DNA of 64,000 nt from Cardiocondyla obscurior (taxonomy: Eukaryota > Arthropoda > Insecta > Hymenoptera > Formicidae), in the NCBI RefSeq assembly GCF_019399895.1, contig NC_091865.1, positions 10,111,001-10,175,000 on the forward strand. Reading direction: 5' to 3'. The translations under genes were made by a program, and so were the position numbers. The notes under the pieces are model-generated. The model was not told the origin of the DNA. It did not search any database and saw only the letters and a list, made by a program, of their open reading frames with translations. Within the stretch, counting starts at the first letter, position 1; each line of letters opens with the position of its first letter. Below are positions 1 to 13,600 of this stretch, piece after piece.

Positions 1-354
1 GAGTGATCTCTTTGGTATTTTTCGTTCATCACTTCTATCTTCCTCAGAAAAGTCGGAAGCAACAATGCTCTGCCCACTCGTAACAACTCTTTCATTGTAA
101 CGTCGAATTCTTTCGGTACTAAAATTATAATTTTAAATAGCTATGCTTTAAATTTACAAGCAAAAAGTTTACCTTGTAACTTCAATTAAAGCCGATGACA
201 TATCGAGACTGTAATGTGGAACTGTGTAAGAGTCCATGTATTCCATTTGATTCGCATATTGCTCGGGTTTCTTTGCTTCGCTCCGCAATTCTTCTCGCGA
301 AGAAGTTTCAAATCTGGCTGCGTTATTATTATTATCATTTCTGTTTCTCGGCAT
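1..354 (-). CDS. 5' part of an unidentified protein gene, cut by the window edge
   Basis: Two exons can be followed on the minus strand: 354-173 and 118-1. They are separated by a 54-bp intron with a GTAAAC donor and a TTTTAG acceptor. The phase-2 junction keeps the frame open, and the second exon stays open to the edge. The candidate start is the ATG at 352-354 (MPRNRNDNNNN). The frame is also open upstream to an AG at about 372, so this could be an internal exon. The peptide is polar, with an Asn run and many Glu, Arg and Ser; no domain is recognisable. It lies only about 70 bp downstream of the stop of the next gene on the same strand, so both may belong to one locus. I do not recognise the product. 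Confidence 0.4.
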
Positions 355-422
355 CGATGTCACAAAACGACTTGGACCCTATTCAAAGATACACATGCAT
401 ATTCACAAAGTTTTATTTCTAT

Positions 423-1283
423 TTATAAAATAAAATTACTTAGCAGCAATTCTGCAAATATTCTATATATTGATTTGCAAATAATGAGCTTTCGCTCATT
501 TGCAATTTTTAACATAAAACCATTAAGTATTTGTACTTCATCAGTGTCTTCTTCAAACAATATTAAAGTAACTGATGACCCATCTAAAACTCCATGCAGA
601 TGCGGCAACTTTTGTTGACAACAATCAACTGAACGACTTTTTAGTATTTTCCACCAGGAATTTTCGTCTTCCAAAAATGTCTTAATTTTTTCAATTTCTC
701 GTAAGCAAACCTTCACTGCATGATGAGCACCTTTCAGATCATTAATTTTATCTCTCGATAATTCAACTGAATTATTTGACTGACCTTTGATCTAAATTTA
801 AAAAACAAATTTTTGGTAAAATTTCTTTAATGTTATTTGTTGGGAATGAATTACCGTTCTGTCATGATTCTTTAGTCTCTCAAAATCCTGAACATTTCTC
901 TTTACGTCTAAAGTTTTATTTGCAACGCGATTGACATTGTAGAAACGCGAATTAAATTCGTATTTCAAATCTGAATCAACTTTCGTATTGCATCTGCTTG
1001 GCTCGCAGTACTCTCTTCGTCTCCTGACAGACGATTTATAACGGCTTTCCGAAGTGCGTGGATTGAAAGCAGTTGGCGGAGTACGGCGAGTACAAATCCT
1101 ACATGGAGGTTCCTAAAATGGCAAAATATGACATTCGAAAAGGTGTATAATATCAGAGAAATATTTGCAACAGCCACGTTTCTCTGATAAATACAAGTTT
1201 TACAAATTATCTAAAAAAAATCATATTAAATAAATAATTTAATATACACGTCGTTAAAAAATGTAGAATAGGTTACGTACCAT
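423..1283 (-). CDS. Small unidentified protein, three exons, about 209 aa
   Basis: The model is exon 1 ending with the ATG at 1281-1283 followed at once by a GTACGT donor, exon 2 at 1112-855 (86 codons), and exon 3 at 791-423 ending in TAA. Both introns are phase 0, and acceptors TTTTAG and TTTAG precede exons 2 and 3. The N-terminal part is basic and Cys/Arg-rich (MEPPCRICTRRTPP). The C-terminal part (about residues 100-209) looks globular, with a helical segment (HAVKVCLREIEKIKTFLEDE) and a hydrophobic end. No known family is recognised. Having only the start codon on exon 1 is legitimate but makes the start less certain. The 3' end resembles an intron start (GTAATT just before the stop), so read-through splicing towards 354 is possible. 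Confidence 0.55.
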
Positions 1284-4200
1284 TTAGATAAGAAATTGAT
1301 TAATGTTTTCTATATTTCTTTCAATATTAATAATAATCGTAAGCCATGTCGTATTCGAACATTTTTTTATCAATCGACGTAATTGATTTTTGTGCATGTT
1401 TTATTGGCATTTTGTTAAAAATAAATTTATAGACGTTTTTACATTATTTCAAAATTGTGTGTATGTATAACATGAGTACGGTAAAAAAAAAACAGAAAGC
1501 TTTAACGTGAAGTGAAACTATTGTTTTAGTCAAAAGGCGAGACTTCAAGTATTCGAGGAAACTTCAAGACATTCGGCACATAATTTTTTTTACGACACGA
1601 AAATTATGTGCATTTTTAATTGTAGTACGAAATATAGATTAAATTCTGCAACGCGAGATTTAATTGAAGATTTTTATCAGCTACAGTTACTTAAAAAAAA
1701 GGGGGGGCATTATTGTCTCGCCTTAGTTCACGTAAAGATCTGTAATCTCTGGCAGTGTACGAACTCTCTAGCGCGAATAATCCCTCCTTTGAAAAATGAT
1801 CCAGCCGGCTCATATGGCTACTAAAAAATGAAACGGCATTTGTATCACTACGACGTTTATCCTGAAAATGGACTTTGTGTCCACCTTGATGTCACGCTTA
1901 CATACTTCTTTTCGCGACACAATAAAGACTCCCACCGCGTTTAATAGTAGCTCTTATACATTTGTTCGCTTTTGCGATCAGCATAACGTAACGTCACACT
2001 CAATAAATTACACAACATTTTTCAAATGTTCTGCAAAAAAATATTCTCCTTGAAGTTCTCTCTTATATGTAAAATAATAATAATTATAATATATATCTAT
2101 TTTTTTTTTTATAAATCGATAAACTAACTTTTGAACATTTTTACAAGATACTTTACATTGCATATGACAAGTATACGTGTATTAGCTATGTCGGAAATTA
2201 AAGCATTATAGGATGGTGCGATCGTTTCGGTATTCTAGCCACGTGAAAACTCTCGAGTGGCTTTGAAATCTTAGATCGGAAAGCTGGGTGCTGAAAAGAC
2301 GAGCTTGTAAACGGTTCGTTTACACGGAGCTCTCGAAACCGGGTGCGTACTAGCTTCGAAATCTTGTTGAAATCTTGCGCGACCGAACGACCCGCATAAT
2401 TGCATTGTGATGAGGAGTCGTAAGCCACGCACGCACGATCGCATGGCTGATTTACCATGAGGAAACGTGGAAAAAAAATAAAGGAAAAAAAAAGAAGAAA
2501 AAAAAGTCAACGAGAAATCACGAAACTCTCGAGAGTATCATGCGCCGCATTCTCTCCATTCATTTGCAAAGGAGCGTGGCACTATGAGATCGTAGATGGG
2601 ATCGTTTTCTCGCGAACGCGCACCCGTCAGATGCGGCGTCGCAATAGCGCCGAAATTCGGTCATTCAGGTGCAAAGTAGGGTGAACCCACTATTCTCTCC
2701 TAATCCCAATACCGATTTCTCACACAATCGCTCTGGGCGTCGCGTCCTCTCTTAACTTAAAAAAAACTCTTGTTACTGCCCCGTGAAATTCATTTCACAA
2801 ATTCGTTTCCCTCCCGCCGCGCTCTCGCGGCCAAGCCCGGCCGTTCCCATATTAAGTAATAAAACCTGAATTATGTACATCCTGCATTTCTAAAACTTAC
2901 TGAAAAACTATCCGACGATTATTTAACGCTATATCCTGAAATTGAAGTAATATCTAGATCAGTACACGGCACAAAAAGTGCGTTACAAAATTAATATTAT
3001 TATGAGATCCAACTCGCATGTAGGAAAAATTCATTTTCATCTACGATTTTTCTTTTACGAGTCTTCGGAACAAAGTAAGGAGAAGTATAACCGCATTAAG
3101 GAAGTTCCACGGCGAGAGAGCACGTATGTAGCCGGGCGAAGAATGCGACGCGCGCACGATAAAGTTCAGCTCGTAAATCTTCGTCGAATGGATTGTTTGC
3201 GGAGCGGAGGTAGCTTGGCGGATGCCCCGAAGAGGTTGCGCCATCCCGAAATTGGGTTATTCAAGTGCAAAGCAGGGCGTCGATAGCGTAGGAGGGCGAT
3301 CCTTCAACGTCCTCCACGCTGGAGTGCTCACCCGAATACTTTTCCTCGAAAAATACGGATTTCGTTCGCGGCGCCGTGAAAATCGGTTAGCTAAGTTCGT
3401 GAATTTCCATGTGAAACGATCGCTGGTATCCTCTTATTAATATCGCATTGTACGTAACATAGTGTGACCACCGTGTTCCTCCCCGTCCACTTCTACAAGT
3501 GTTAGGCGTCGTTTCGTGATACCGGGCATTCGATTTGCTTAAAGCTTTAAATACGTGCTTGAAACGCATGACATGAAACCCGCAAACAGACAAAGACATT
3601 CTCTTTTACATTTGTGAAATAATTATTTCAACGTAGCGATTTTTTAATTTTTTTTTAATTTAATTTTATTTTTATTTTTATTTATTTTTTTTTTTTTTTT
3701 TACTGCATTACGAATATTTTTAAATATTTTATTAATATTTTATAAACGTTTATTTGTCTCTTTGCATTCACATCCTTAAAGGGAAAGCTAGCTTTTCAAT
3801 AATATATTACACAGAATTCGGCGCTCTCTAAACCAATTGGGTTAGAAATTCGCTTCTCTAGTAGAATTGACAGAAATTGACGCACTGCGGGACGTCGCTT
3901 TTTATCAAACGTTTTCACGCCCGACGCCGAACACAGAAGCCACAGAGGACAAAGGAAAGCCGGGCCGTTTTGAAGACGGCGAAAAGCCGGCAAAGTCAAA
4001 ATAAAGTAATTGTTGCTCCCTTTGTCGTGTTCTCTCCCTCTCTCTTTCTTTATGTCCGCCCAAGCTTTTCTCCTTTTAGTGCTGGCTACGATTTTCCTCG
4101 ACCGCTCCTTTAATCCCACCCAAGATGTCCCTATATTTCTGCTCGGTAGATTCCCAATGTGATCGTGCATCATCTCTCGCAGCATTTCATAACGCCCCAC

Positions 4201-7200
4201 GGAATTTGACTCTGAAAATGCGTAGTCATCAAACGCATATCCCGATACAGTGTGGCACCGCCACACCTTGAGTTGTACACAAAATTGTATTCCCTGTCAC
4301 TCTCCACCGTTCTTTTTCGTCAAGTATTGTTTTGCGCGGCATCTCAATAACACGCTCTCTAATCTCGAAACAGAAACAGCAGGGCGCTTAAATAGCTTCT
4401 GAAAGATCTCTCTTACCAGTAATAAATATCTAATGAGCTCCTCTTTTACCGCCAGCGATTTTGCAAATAGATACGTCTTTCTTTCTTCCCACGCCTTTTA
4501 TACGTCAAAAAGAAAGTCCACCGTTGTTGTACCTGACTTTTTAAATATTAGCTTTCAAGTCGCCGCTTCACACTACTTTTTCTTTATATCCGATACACCT
4601 ATTGCATGTATCGCAGCTACAACGAAGTTTGTAAATGCACGTGACTTGATTTTCTCAGAGCGAGATGCTCTCGCACGGTAAAATGAAAGACCGCCTGTAG
4701 TCCGGCGCAAAATTGTTGAAACACTTGAAAAGTATGTTAACGTTTGAATAAAACAGGTGAAAGGTAAAAACTTTTGAGGGGAATCGTTTTGCAAATGTTA
4801 ATTCAGCCAGCGCGATCGACTTGGGTGGTCACGCCACATAAATATGTTTAAAAGTACACAAAAAAATATCTTTCGGATAAACTTTGTCTCCAGGCTTACT
4901 TTTAATTTAATATTATTTTTTAAAGTATTATATTTTTATAATTAAATTGTAATTATGTAAATTTGAGGCACAAAGTTTTAAAGAAAGAGCGCTTAAAAAA
5001 GTGAGTAATTAATTTTAAGTCGCACAGTAATTTTAAAGACATAGACGTAACTAAACTAAATGGTAGATGTCATCACTTTATAAAATCGTGCAAGCATTAA
5101 GATCGTTCAAAGTCACTTGAGTTCGTGCGTCGCACCCGGCAAACAAGAAGTTTGCGATGCGCATTCTGGGTGGCCACGCCGTTGTGTTCTTAATATTATG
5201 CGGATCGTGCAGCTGTACAACATCCCAATTGTGCCTGACACGAAAAAAAAACCTTGTTGTCAACGAGAAAAATCGTCTAAAAAGAGCCATAAACCATAAA
5301 CATCTTCCTACCATTTATTCTTAAACTCAAATCGTTAGCACATTTTCAGAAGCGGAATAATTTTATGGATTTTGTCAAAATCGATATATTTCTTATTAAA
5401 TTAATTAAAACTTTTATAAAAAGTGTGTTATCTCTTTTAAAAAAAAATATGTAATAAATTAAAAGCATTTTAGAATTAAAATAATTAACTAAAATATTTA
5501 TAAAAATAAACAACTCGTAAAATAAATTTTTAAATATCTATCACATTAAAAAATTAAAATAGACTAATATTTCAATCGAAAAGATCTGAATTTTCTTCGT
5601 TTTTCTCGGCTACAGCTAAAGGCATCTTCAAATGATGCCGAAGAAGCCACCCTGAACACCAAAAAGTGGTTTTTGCGGTCCCTTTCGTACCTTTACAACG
5701 ACTGTATAGATCATTGAGTGTCGCTCTGTTTATACCACAGACAACCAAATTATCGTTGGCTCTTTGGGATCTATTAAGTGCGGGTTTTTACAAAAGATCT
5801 AAGATGGACAGGGATAAAAGAGGACGCGCGCGTAATATACCTGGACCCCAGGGTTTTAAATTGCTGTCCATTGATGTCACCGCGTATACACAACCGATAC
5901 CTCATCTAGGTTACCCAAATATTTGACCTATTTATAGCATATTATTTTATGGACCGTGATATACAATATCACGACGGGTCGAGGTGCGAGATACATTCTA
6001 TTTTATTGTCACCTCCCACAAATGAAGGTTTGAACGCGAAAACGAAATATTTACGACATATCACAGTCTTGTTGCATCTCGTTTACAAATTATATTACGC
6101 TTATCACGTTCAGCATTCTAAAAATATTAATTTAATATCGCGATAAAAGCACAATTAAATATTCTCTCCGATGCCAAACTAAATTTTAATATTATTATTT
6201 TATATAAAACTGAAAATGAAATTAATCACATAAAATATTCGATAGTCTCGGGAAAAAAAAAAGTTTGAAATCGATCTAGATTAATCGTCATACGGAGGTA
6301 AACGAAGAAGTGGTCGATCTATACCTGATCTCGAGGCAATCGGAATTGCCAATCTTTAATGTCACCGCTGAGACTTCTGACAGTTTGCACTCCGCACCAT
6401 TCGGGGTGTGCCTTGAGCGTAGCGCATAGCTATCCGCTGCCCTCCCTACCTTCGAAAGAACCCTATCGATCCCTATCTCGCGACACCGTGACATCCTTCT
6501 CTTGATCCGCCGACACCGGCCCTCGCCGATATCTCCAATGCCTCTTTCCGACATCCTCGAAGGCCGAGGAGCCCATCTTTTCTCACAACCGGTCCGCGCG
6601 ACTCTCGCTCCTCACGAGACCGCCATTAGGATGTCTCATTTTCAGATTGTCTCGTTTCAATCCTCCGGCCGCTCAGCGACGAATCACCGACGCGCATACC
6701 ACCGAAATTGCACGACAAAAAAAAAAGAAAAAAAAAACTTGCTCTCACCGACGAACTTTACATTTTAATATCGTCACATCGCGGCTGATGTGGCATGGAT
6801 AAAAACGGACCGCTACAAATTTACGGAAGACTTTATTTGCGACTCTTATGTCACGATTCAACAAGAGTGCTTCTAAAAAATTTTATTACGTCTACTTCTG
6901 GCTTTTGATATAAAAAACTAGACAACACAGAGCGCTTAGATGTTTTCCTATTCCGGAACAGAGATTCGAAAAGAACCTTTGACTTTCGCAATGCAATACT
7001 CGGCTTTAGCGATCGCGTGTTCCTCAACGTGATAATTTTGATACGCGACGCATCCCAAACGAGGCATCTAAGGGCAAAGTGTTAATATCGCTCGCGCTTA
7101 TCGCGCTCGAGATCGAAACATCCTCGTCCGTGAAGTGATCTATCAGCATCACGGGATGCATCACGCACACGCACTGACCACCCCTCGTGTAAAAAGACGG

Positions 7201-7438
7201 CCAGTTGAATTTGAAACTTTTTTTTTCTTTTTCTCTCTTTCTTTCTCTCTTTCTCCCCTTCTGTACATTATATGTATATTTATTATTACTCGTTTGTAAG
7301 GGAGTAGACTTCAAATGATTAGCCGTTCGTTATTTAGTTACGCCCTGCAATTGTAAAATGACAGAACACCTTGCTTTCTTAAATTTGCATTAATCCTATT
7401 TAAAAAAATTAATGTAATATTTAATTAATATGTTCCAG
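1284..7438. other. No recognisable gene; CpG-rich and AT-rich patches
   Basis: All open frames here are short and none shows a domain or a consistent exon chain. Visible structure includes A/T-rich blocks at about 3640-3760 (with a T run at 3686-3702), 4890-5040 and 5400-5570. There is also a CT-rich tract at about 7218-7260 and a diverged duplicated segment (2651-2683 and 3247-3279), listed separately. It could be intergenic DNA or the 5' intron of the spliced transcript suggested at 7.4 kb. Confidence 0.5.
2651..3279. repeat. Diverged local duplication, direct copies 2651-2683 and 3247-3279
   Basis: The two 33-base cores align without gaps at 28 of 33 positions. Both begin CGAAATT and share the element GTGCAAAG, followed by AGGG or CAGGG. 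Weaker similarity continues upstream (ATGGGATCGTTTT against ATGGATTGTTT). The copies are about 600 bp apart in the same orientation. The origin is unknown: an old tandem duplication or fragments of the same mobile element are both possible. Confidence 0.5.
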
Positions 7439-7551
7439 GCAAAGACGGTCTTTCCAATGTCCAGTGCGCGGAAGGATGACTCGACACGTCCCATCTGAGA
7501 GGAGGAGCAGGCCCGGGACGGGTATCCTGCATCGGCGGAGCAACTTTTAGG
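7439..7551 (+). ncRNA. Candidate spliced exon A of an unidentified transcript
   Basis: A 113-base segment lies between an acceptor (pyrimidine-containing tract, then TTCCAG) and a consensus donor (TTTTAG followed by GTAAAT). It is GC-rich inside AT-rich flanks, as expected for an exon. Two frames contain early stops. The third stays open until a TAG formed by the last three bases. It is therefore more likely 5' UTR or non-coding than coding. It pairs with exon B at 7648-7691 across a 96-bp intron. The first and last exons of this transcript were not found. Confidence 0.45.
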
Positions 7552-7647
7552 TAAATATAAATTTTTTTAATAAAATTTTTATAAAAAAAAACTTACCTTT
7601 TGTCTACATTACATGTCTACATTAATATTTTCATTTTTATGTTACAG

Positions 7648-7691
7648 TCACCAGCAGAATTATACAACTCCGCTGAAGCTCATGCAGATCG
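7648..7691 (+). ncRNA. Candidate spliced exon B of the same transcript
   Basis: A 44-base segment is preceded by a T-rich tract and TTACAG and followed by a near-perfect donor, CG|GTAAGT. It contains an ATG near its 3' end (ATG CAG ATC G) that could be a start codon if the next exon is coding. With exon A it gives two adjacent exons in the same orientation with a normal small intron, which is the main support. No matching downstream exon can be assigned with confidence. Confidence 0.5.
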
Positions 7692-10600
7692 GTAAGTCGC
7701 ATGACTTTTTTTCGTAGTTTGCAATTGGGTTTCTTGGTGTGAATATTTTTAGAAGTATGCAAAAATAATCTGCTATACAAAAAATTAAAAAAAAAAGATC
7801 TGACTTAAACCGAGATTCTGAAATAATCTTTAATAAATCGAAAAAGGTCGAAGCCTCTCGTACTTCTTTAATAATACAGCAAAAATATTTTTTAATAAAA
7901 AAAAATTACAGGCGTCTTTTGTTATTCAAAATTTCAAACGATACGTTCGCGAAATCGCCGATGCGTTCGAAATTCTTTTCTTTAACTGTTTCGGTGATAA
8001 TCATTTTATGAATACGCTCGAAATAAATATAATGATTAAAGCTGAGTGTTTAAACACTTTCTTAAGAAGTGTACCCGTTTTCGTGACGCCAGCATAATCA
8101 TGGGAAATCGCGCGACGCGTTGTTGAACAGTGAACTGGTCATTAGCTGAAATAAGGGGGTGACTCTCTTTTTCTCTTTCGTTCGCCAACTGCGCTAGATA
8201 CTACCGCTGGCACATGTTTAACGCGCTGTTTGTGCATACGCGCAACATGCACGCACGCATGCTCGAGTAAACATTCTAATCGTACGGTTTATTAACCTGC
8301 GTTCATCGCAAACGACCGTTAATCGTACGCAGCTTAGTCAATCCTTCGTCGAAGAAATACGCCTGTTAACCCAATGACATATCAATCGATACCACGGTCA
8401 ATTCAAGATAAACTCTCTCTTCGAGTCATTTATCTACGATAATGGTTTTCGAACCTTCCGGTAACACGTTGATTAAGAAAAACTACTCGAATTGATATAA
8501 TTCCCGAAATTAATGACACGTTTACATATACGTGTTAAAAATATTAAAATATTAAATATAAAAAAAATAAAATTTTTAATATTAAAAAGTATTAAAATTA
8601 CTTTATTAAAATTATGAATTACATTTATCACTTACGATATCAATTGCGCGATATGTAATATATTAGTTATGTTCGAATTCGAAAGCACCGAAGTCGACCG
8701 CGAGGGCGCAGCAGCGACAAGAGCGAGAGCCTCAAAATCTTTCTAGACGAGAGCAGCTACTTTTCTTTTTTTTTTTTTCTCTTTTTCTCTCTTTCTCTCT
8801 CTTCCGTGGATGAAGTACGAAGATTGGGAAAACGACAGATGTGTTTCTTTTCTACGCAGAAGGGAGAGAAAAGTAAAGGTGCCCGTCACGAGAAAAGAGA
8901 TAGACCGTACATCAGAGATTCCGTGTACTTTCATTCCCACGCGACGCGCGACGCGCATTATGCGAACGGGGAGGATTCCTCTTCCCGTTCTACCATTTAT
9001 CGACGGACCGGATTCTAACATCACCTCTTTTCCCTCATCCTCGAAACCGAGGCGGAATGAGGGGGCGTAGCGCTTTGTCAAAAGCGGCGGCGACAGGGCA
9101 ACGCGCCGACTCGATCACTTCCATCCCGTTGACGCGACGAAAGCGTTTTCCCTTTTAATCGTGCCGAATAGATAAATTAAATTGTAAAAATTTCCTTCGC
9201 CCTGGTTGCTGTCAAAAAATTTTGCACTATTGCCATAGCCGTTCGCAATTTTTCATCAAAGTAACGCATGCCTTTCGAAATTAATTAAAATCTCGGAGCA
9301 CAATTTAAGAAGCGATTCCCACAGATTTCGCTACAAACTTACCCCAATCGCCAGGCATTTACGAGCGTTATTATATTACTCATGTAAATCATATGCATAT
9401 GCTGATATAGTTCTCCGTAACGGGGGATCGAAATTGTCGCCGCGGGCACCGCGATCGGCCGTCAAAAAGCTTACGGTTCGTTAGCGGGCAATTCCGTCAC
9501 GGGTTAAAAGACGGAAAGAAAGCCAGTTTTTCGGCTGGGATCGCAGTCCCGGCGATGTAAACTAGAGGCTTCCGGCGAGAATAATTATTTCGCAGCCGAT
9601 TGCACCGTTGAAAACTTTCCTCGCCCTAAAAACGGCCACCTAAGTCGCGCGTTTTAGCGAGCAACGAGAAGGTTGCACCGGCCCTTTCGGTACCTCTGTA
9701 GATGTTTAAAGCCGCCTTTGGGTTTCGTGGCGGCCGTATAATGGCGCACGTTTGTCAAAACACGTCAAAACACTATCCCGGCCACGAAATCATCTTGCCG
9801 GGCCCCGGTCACGCCCCGCCGACCCCGTCGGTCCCGCGATGCATCCACATCCTTGGACTCGCTTAGGCGAGTTTCTCAGGTATATATAATATATACACAT
9901 ACATATAGTATATATAGTATAGAGAGACCGGAGGGGAGAATAGCACCTCGCGCGCGTGAGTACGCCCCTCGTTGTCGAGTCATCCGGGCAACATTATTCT
10001 CCTACGAATTCGGAAAGTAAAAATTTCCACGCGCTCCGTAATGATTCAGCTGGAGGCTAGCGCGGTACATCAGCATCGGCGAAGCTCGCCTTGCTGTCCG
10101 CCTTCCACGATTAGCTTCGTGACAACGGGGCAAACGCGATCCATGTGCAAGCACGAACGATCGGTAAATCAATCTCGTACAAACTGTGAATAATGACGTT
10201 GAAGTTGGCTACGATGTTGTCGACGAGATATGGAACGGCGCGGCCCCGGAATGTTTCTCGTTGAAAATTAACTTTCAGAAGCATTAAAATCGGAAAGGGA
10301 CGCGAGAAAAAGAGACGAGGCACGCGCGCGAGAATTTTTAAAAACAATGTAAACTCATTCCGCGAAAAGTAATCTTAAAAAAAAAAAAGAATAAAATAAA
10401 TAAATATATAGTTTCAGAAAAATTAGAACCCACGTTAACGAGTTAAATACAATCAAGCCTTTACCAAATTAATTTTTAAATCCACGTAGATTGATCGCGA
10501 GTCATAAGTCAGTTAAATGACAGGCTAGTTTTCAGGCGAGCGAAGAAATGTCAGGTATACGCGGTGACAAATTGTTAATAATTAATTTACACCGGGATAA

Positions 10601-13600
10601 TGCAGCCGAAGCCATATCAACTTGTCCAGATTGGCATCTCGGTGGACGCATTAATATTAACTAGATTCATGAAGCCGCAAGTTGACGCGCTTGGGTCGCG
10701 AGGAGAGAAAGAGAAAGAGGATAAGCTCGTGAGTTAAAGAGCGAACGCAATTTACAACTGGTCAGATTGCGTGCTTAATTACGGCGAGTGCGTTAATAAT
10801 AATCGTGCGCCGATCGGGCTGTAACTTATAAGTTTATAACGCGGACTCGCAATTTGACGTTCCACGAACGCAAGCCGAGCGGGCCGCTGCCGTTTCCCGC
10901 GTGCGGTTCGGGCTCAGGATCTTGACTTTATTTATGCAACGACACTCGCGTGTCGTCTTATCGGCCGATTAGGAGGAGCGTTATTAGGTGACAGAGATCG
11001 CGTGGTGAGCGGCATGGTAGCCGTTACCGCGGTAATGCCTAGCAGTCACGTTACCGTCGGCAAACCGAGGAAATTCACGAGGAATCAAGCGCTCGTTACT
11101 CACGAGGCGCGAGGAGAGCGTATGGAGAACGCGAGGAGAACGCAAGGAGAATGCACTGGCGCGGCGCGGCGCTGAGAAACGTCGTACGGGGGAGAAGAAA
11201 AAAAAAAAAAAAGTAAATGGTAGCAAACGGCTTCGCGATAAGAATGAGGGATGTTCCAACAAAGGTGTCATTTCGACTTGGATCAATGGGTCGCCGCGAG
11301 AGCCTCTCGGGAAAACGAATTTCGTGCAGTGCGAAAACACTCCGCCGTCGCCGCTCCCACTTAATTGCGCGTTTAATTGCTGCAGCTACCGTGCACGTAG
11401 CTACCGGTCGTGCCCCTCCCTCGCGGTAACTCACGATCTTCCCTGATATCGCGATCACGATACGTATCCTCTGCGTACTATATGTACAGTACGCTCGGGG
11501 TGTAAATGGCGAGAGAGGAATCGTTTTCGCAACGCGATAAGCTGTTTAGCGCGCGTATATTTCAGCTGATCCGAATTGAACCGCATATATACTCGACCCG
11601 ATACAAAATAATTAATTAACTGCACTTTCAAGAAACATATAATTCGAAATTGAGCCAGACGATTTGTCGATCGTGTAGTAAATTCGCAAAGAATTGATAA
11701 TTCTCTAGATATATCCGGAAGGTTGAACCGTGCGCAACGAGCCTTGTCCGTCGCGCCTTCGAAACACACGTCGGCGCGATGAAAGAGGTGTGAAAGCTGA
11801 CGTTGAAAGTGCATACGCGACACAGAGGGGAAAACGAGGGGTAGAGAGGGAGGAAGAATGAAAGGGTGGTGCTGTGATCAATACGCTAACGAGGCAGTAC
11901 CGAGGCAGAGTGCATTATTGGCATCGTCGTTCCTGGCGAGACTCACACTTCTCTGTTACGCGTTAACGTTTCTCGCGAGCAATCTCGATGAATTGTTCGT
12001 TCGAACGAGAACGGCAATCGCGTTTCTATCGGCGGCCTCGTCATTTTTTTTTTTTTTTTTCTCTCGTCTCTTTTCTCCCCAACGTAATGGCTTACAATCA
12101 GAAACGTCTCGATGAGAATAGGCGGAAGTCCGCGAAGCAGTCCTGTTAAAGTCCCGCTGGTCGTTTCAACGCGCTAACCACGGCCACGGTTACGTTCTCG
12201 GAATTATACGGTTAATCGCTTTTAATTCGACACTCGTTATGGGATTTGTGTAAAGCCGCGGGCTGCGGTGCCCGTGACAGAGTTTCGTGGAAGCCGTAAG
12301 GCCTTTATTCCTCCTTGCGCTTCTTTCGGCGCGCGCGACTCGACGTGTTCCCCTGCAATCGCGAAACACCGACGGGTCGTCCTGACATTTTTATCGCCGC
12401 TCATTCCGCGCAGCTCTTGATATCTTTCTACGAAAATCACTCGAGTGAGTTATACATCATTCAAACATTTATTAAATTCTTTTTATTCGTTAAAACTTTC
12501 ATCAGTATTCGTATTTAACAAAATATGAAAAAGAAAAAAAAAATATAAGTGACAGATATCGATATCTGTCGCAAATTATCACCGCAAAATTAAGATTAAG
12601 CTTATTGAAATGCTCTCGTTATTAATGACCGACGTAATGAAAAAATATGGCAGGCTGGATAAAAAAAAATACCTTGGAAAATAATTATGTCAGGCGTAAT
12701 CGTCGTGTGTTTATTAATTAAATTACGTTATTTATATCGGCGTAGATACACGACTCGTCGTTTTTGTAGTTTGCAACTATGATTTTATCAATTTTTACGC
12801 GAACTTTAAATACGACTGTAATACCTTACAATGCACCACGTTTCCGATGACGCGAAATGACGATTGCAATCTGTCTCCTGAATTTTCTACGGTCCGGATT
12901 CTCCGAGATCTACCAATAAGAGAACATCTGTCCCACGCGGAGACACATTCGTCGCAGTAAACGCCGCAAATGACACGCGTTCCATCTGCCAACGATAAGA
13001 TGATGAATGCGTCTCGATGGAATATCGCTTTAAACGCATGAAAATATAACACGCACTCGTCAATATAGCAATTCAAACGTTCTTTTGGATTTATTAAAAA
13101 AAAAAAAAAAAAATAGTTTAATTTATTCGAGCATAATAAACAAATCTACAGTTCATTCTTGTATTTCTCTCTACTACAAATAGTTTCACTTAGTAAAATA
13201 TAGACGAGCAATATTTTACATAAAATTTTTAATCACGATAGTATTCGGCATTATTTTCTATTATTAAAAAAAGAAAAGACTTTTTTTTTACTAAAATGCG
13301 GAAAGAATCGTGTACGTACGTGTGAAATATTATGTACAACCGATCTAACGATCTTCTCGACGTTCGAGACTCCAAGTTACCGCCGCGTGTCAGAAATTGC
13401 GCCGTCGCATGCAAATTTTTCGTTGTTGCACGAGCCGCGTGAATTATGAGAAAATTGCTTGCGGATCGACTGAACGAGGATGACGACGAAATCCTAGGCG
13501 TCGTCGCTGCCACATAGGAACGTTGCCGAATAAGGGACGAAGAGTGTGTGTACACACGAGGGGAAATTTGATTTTGTTGTCGGCTTACAATACTCAATTA

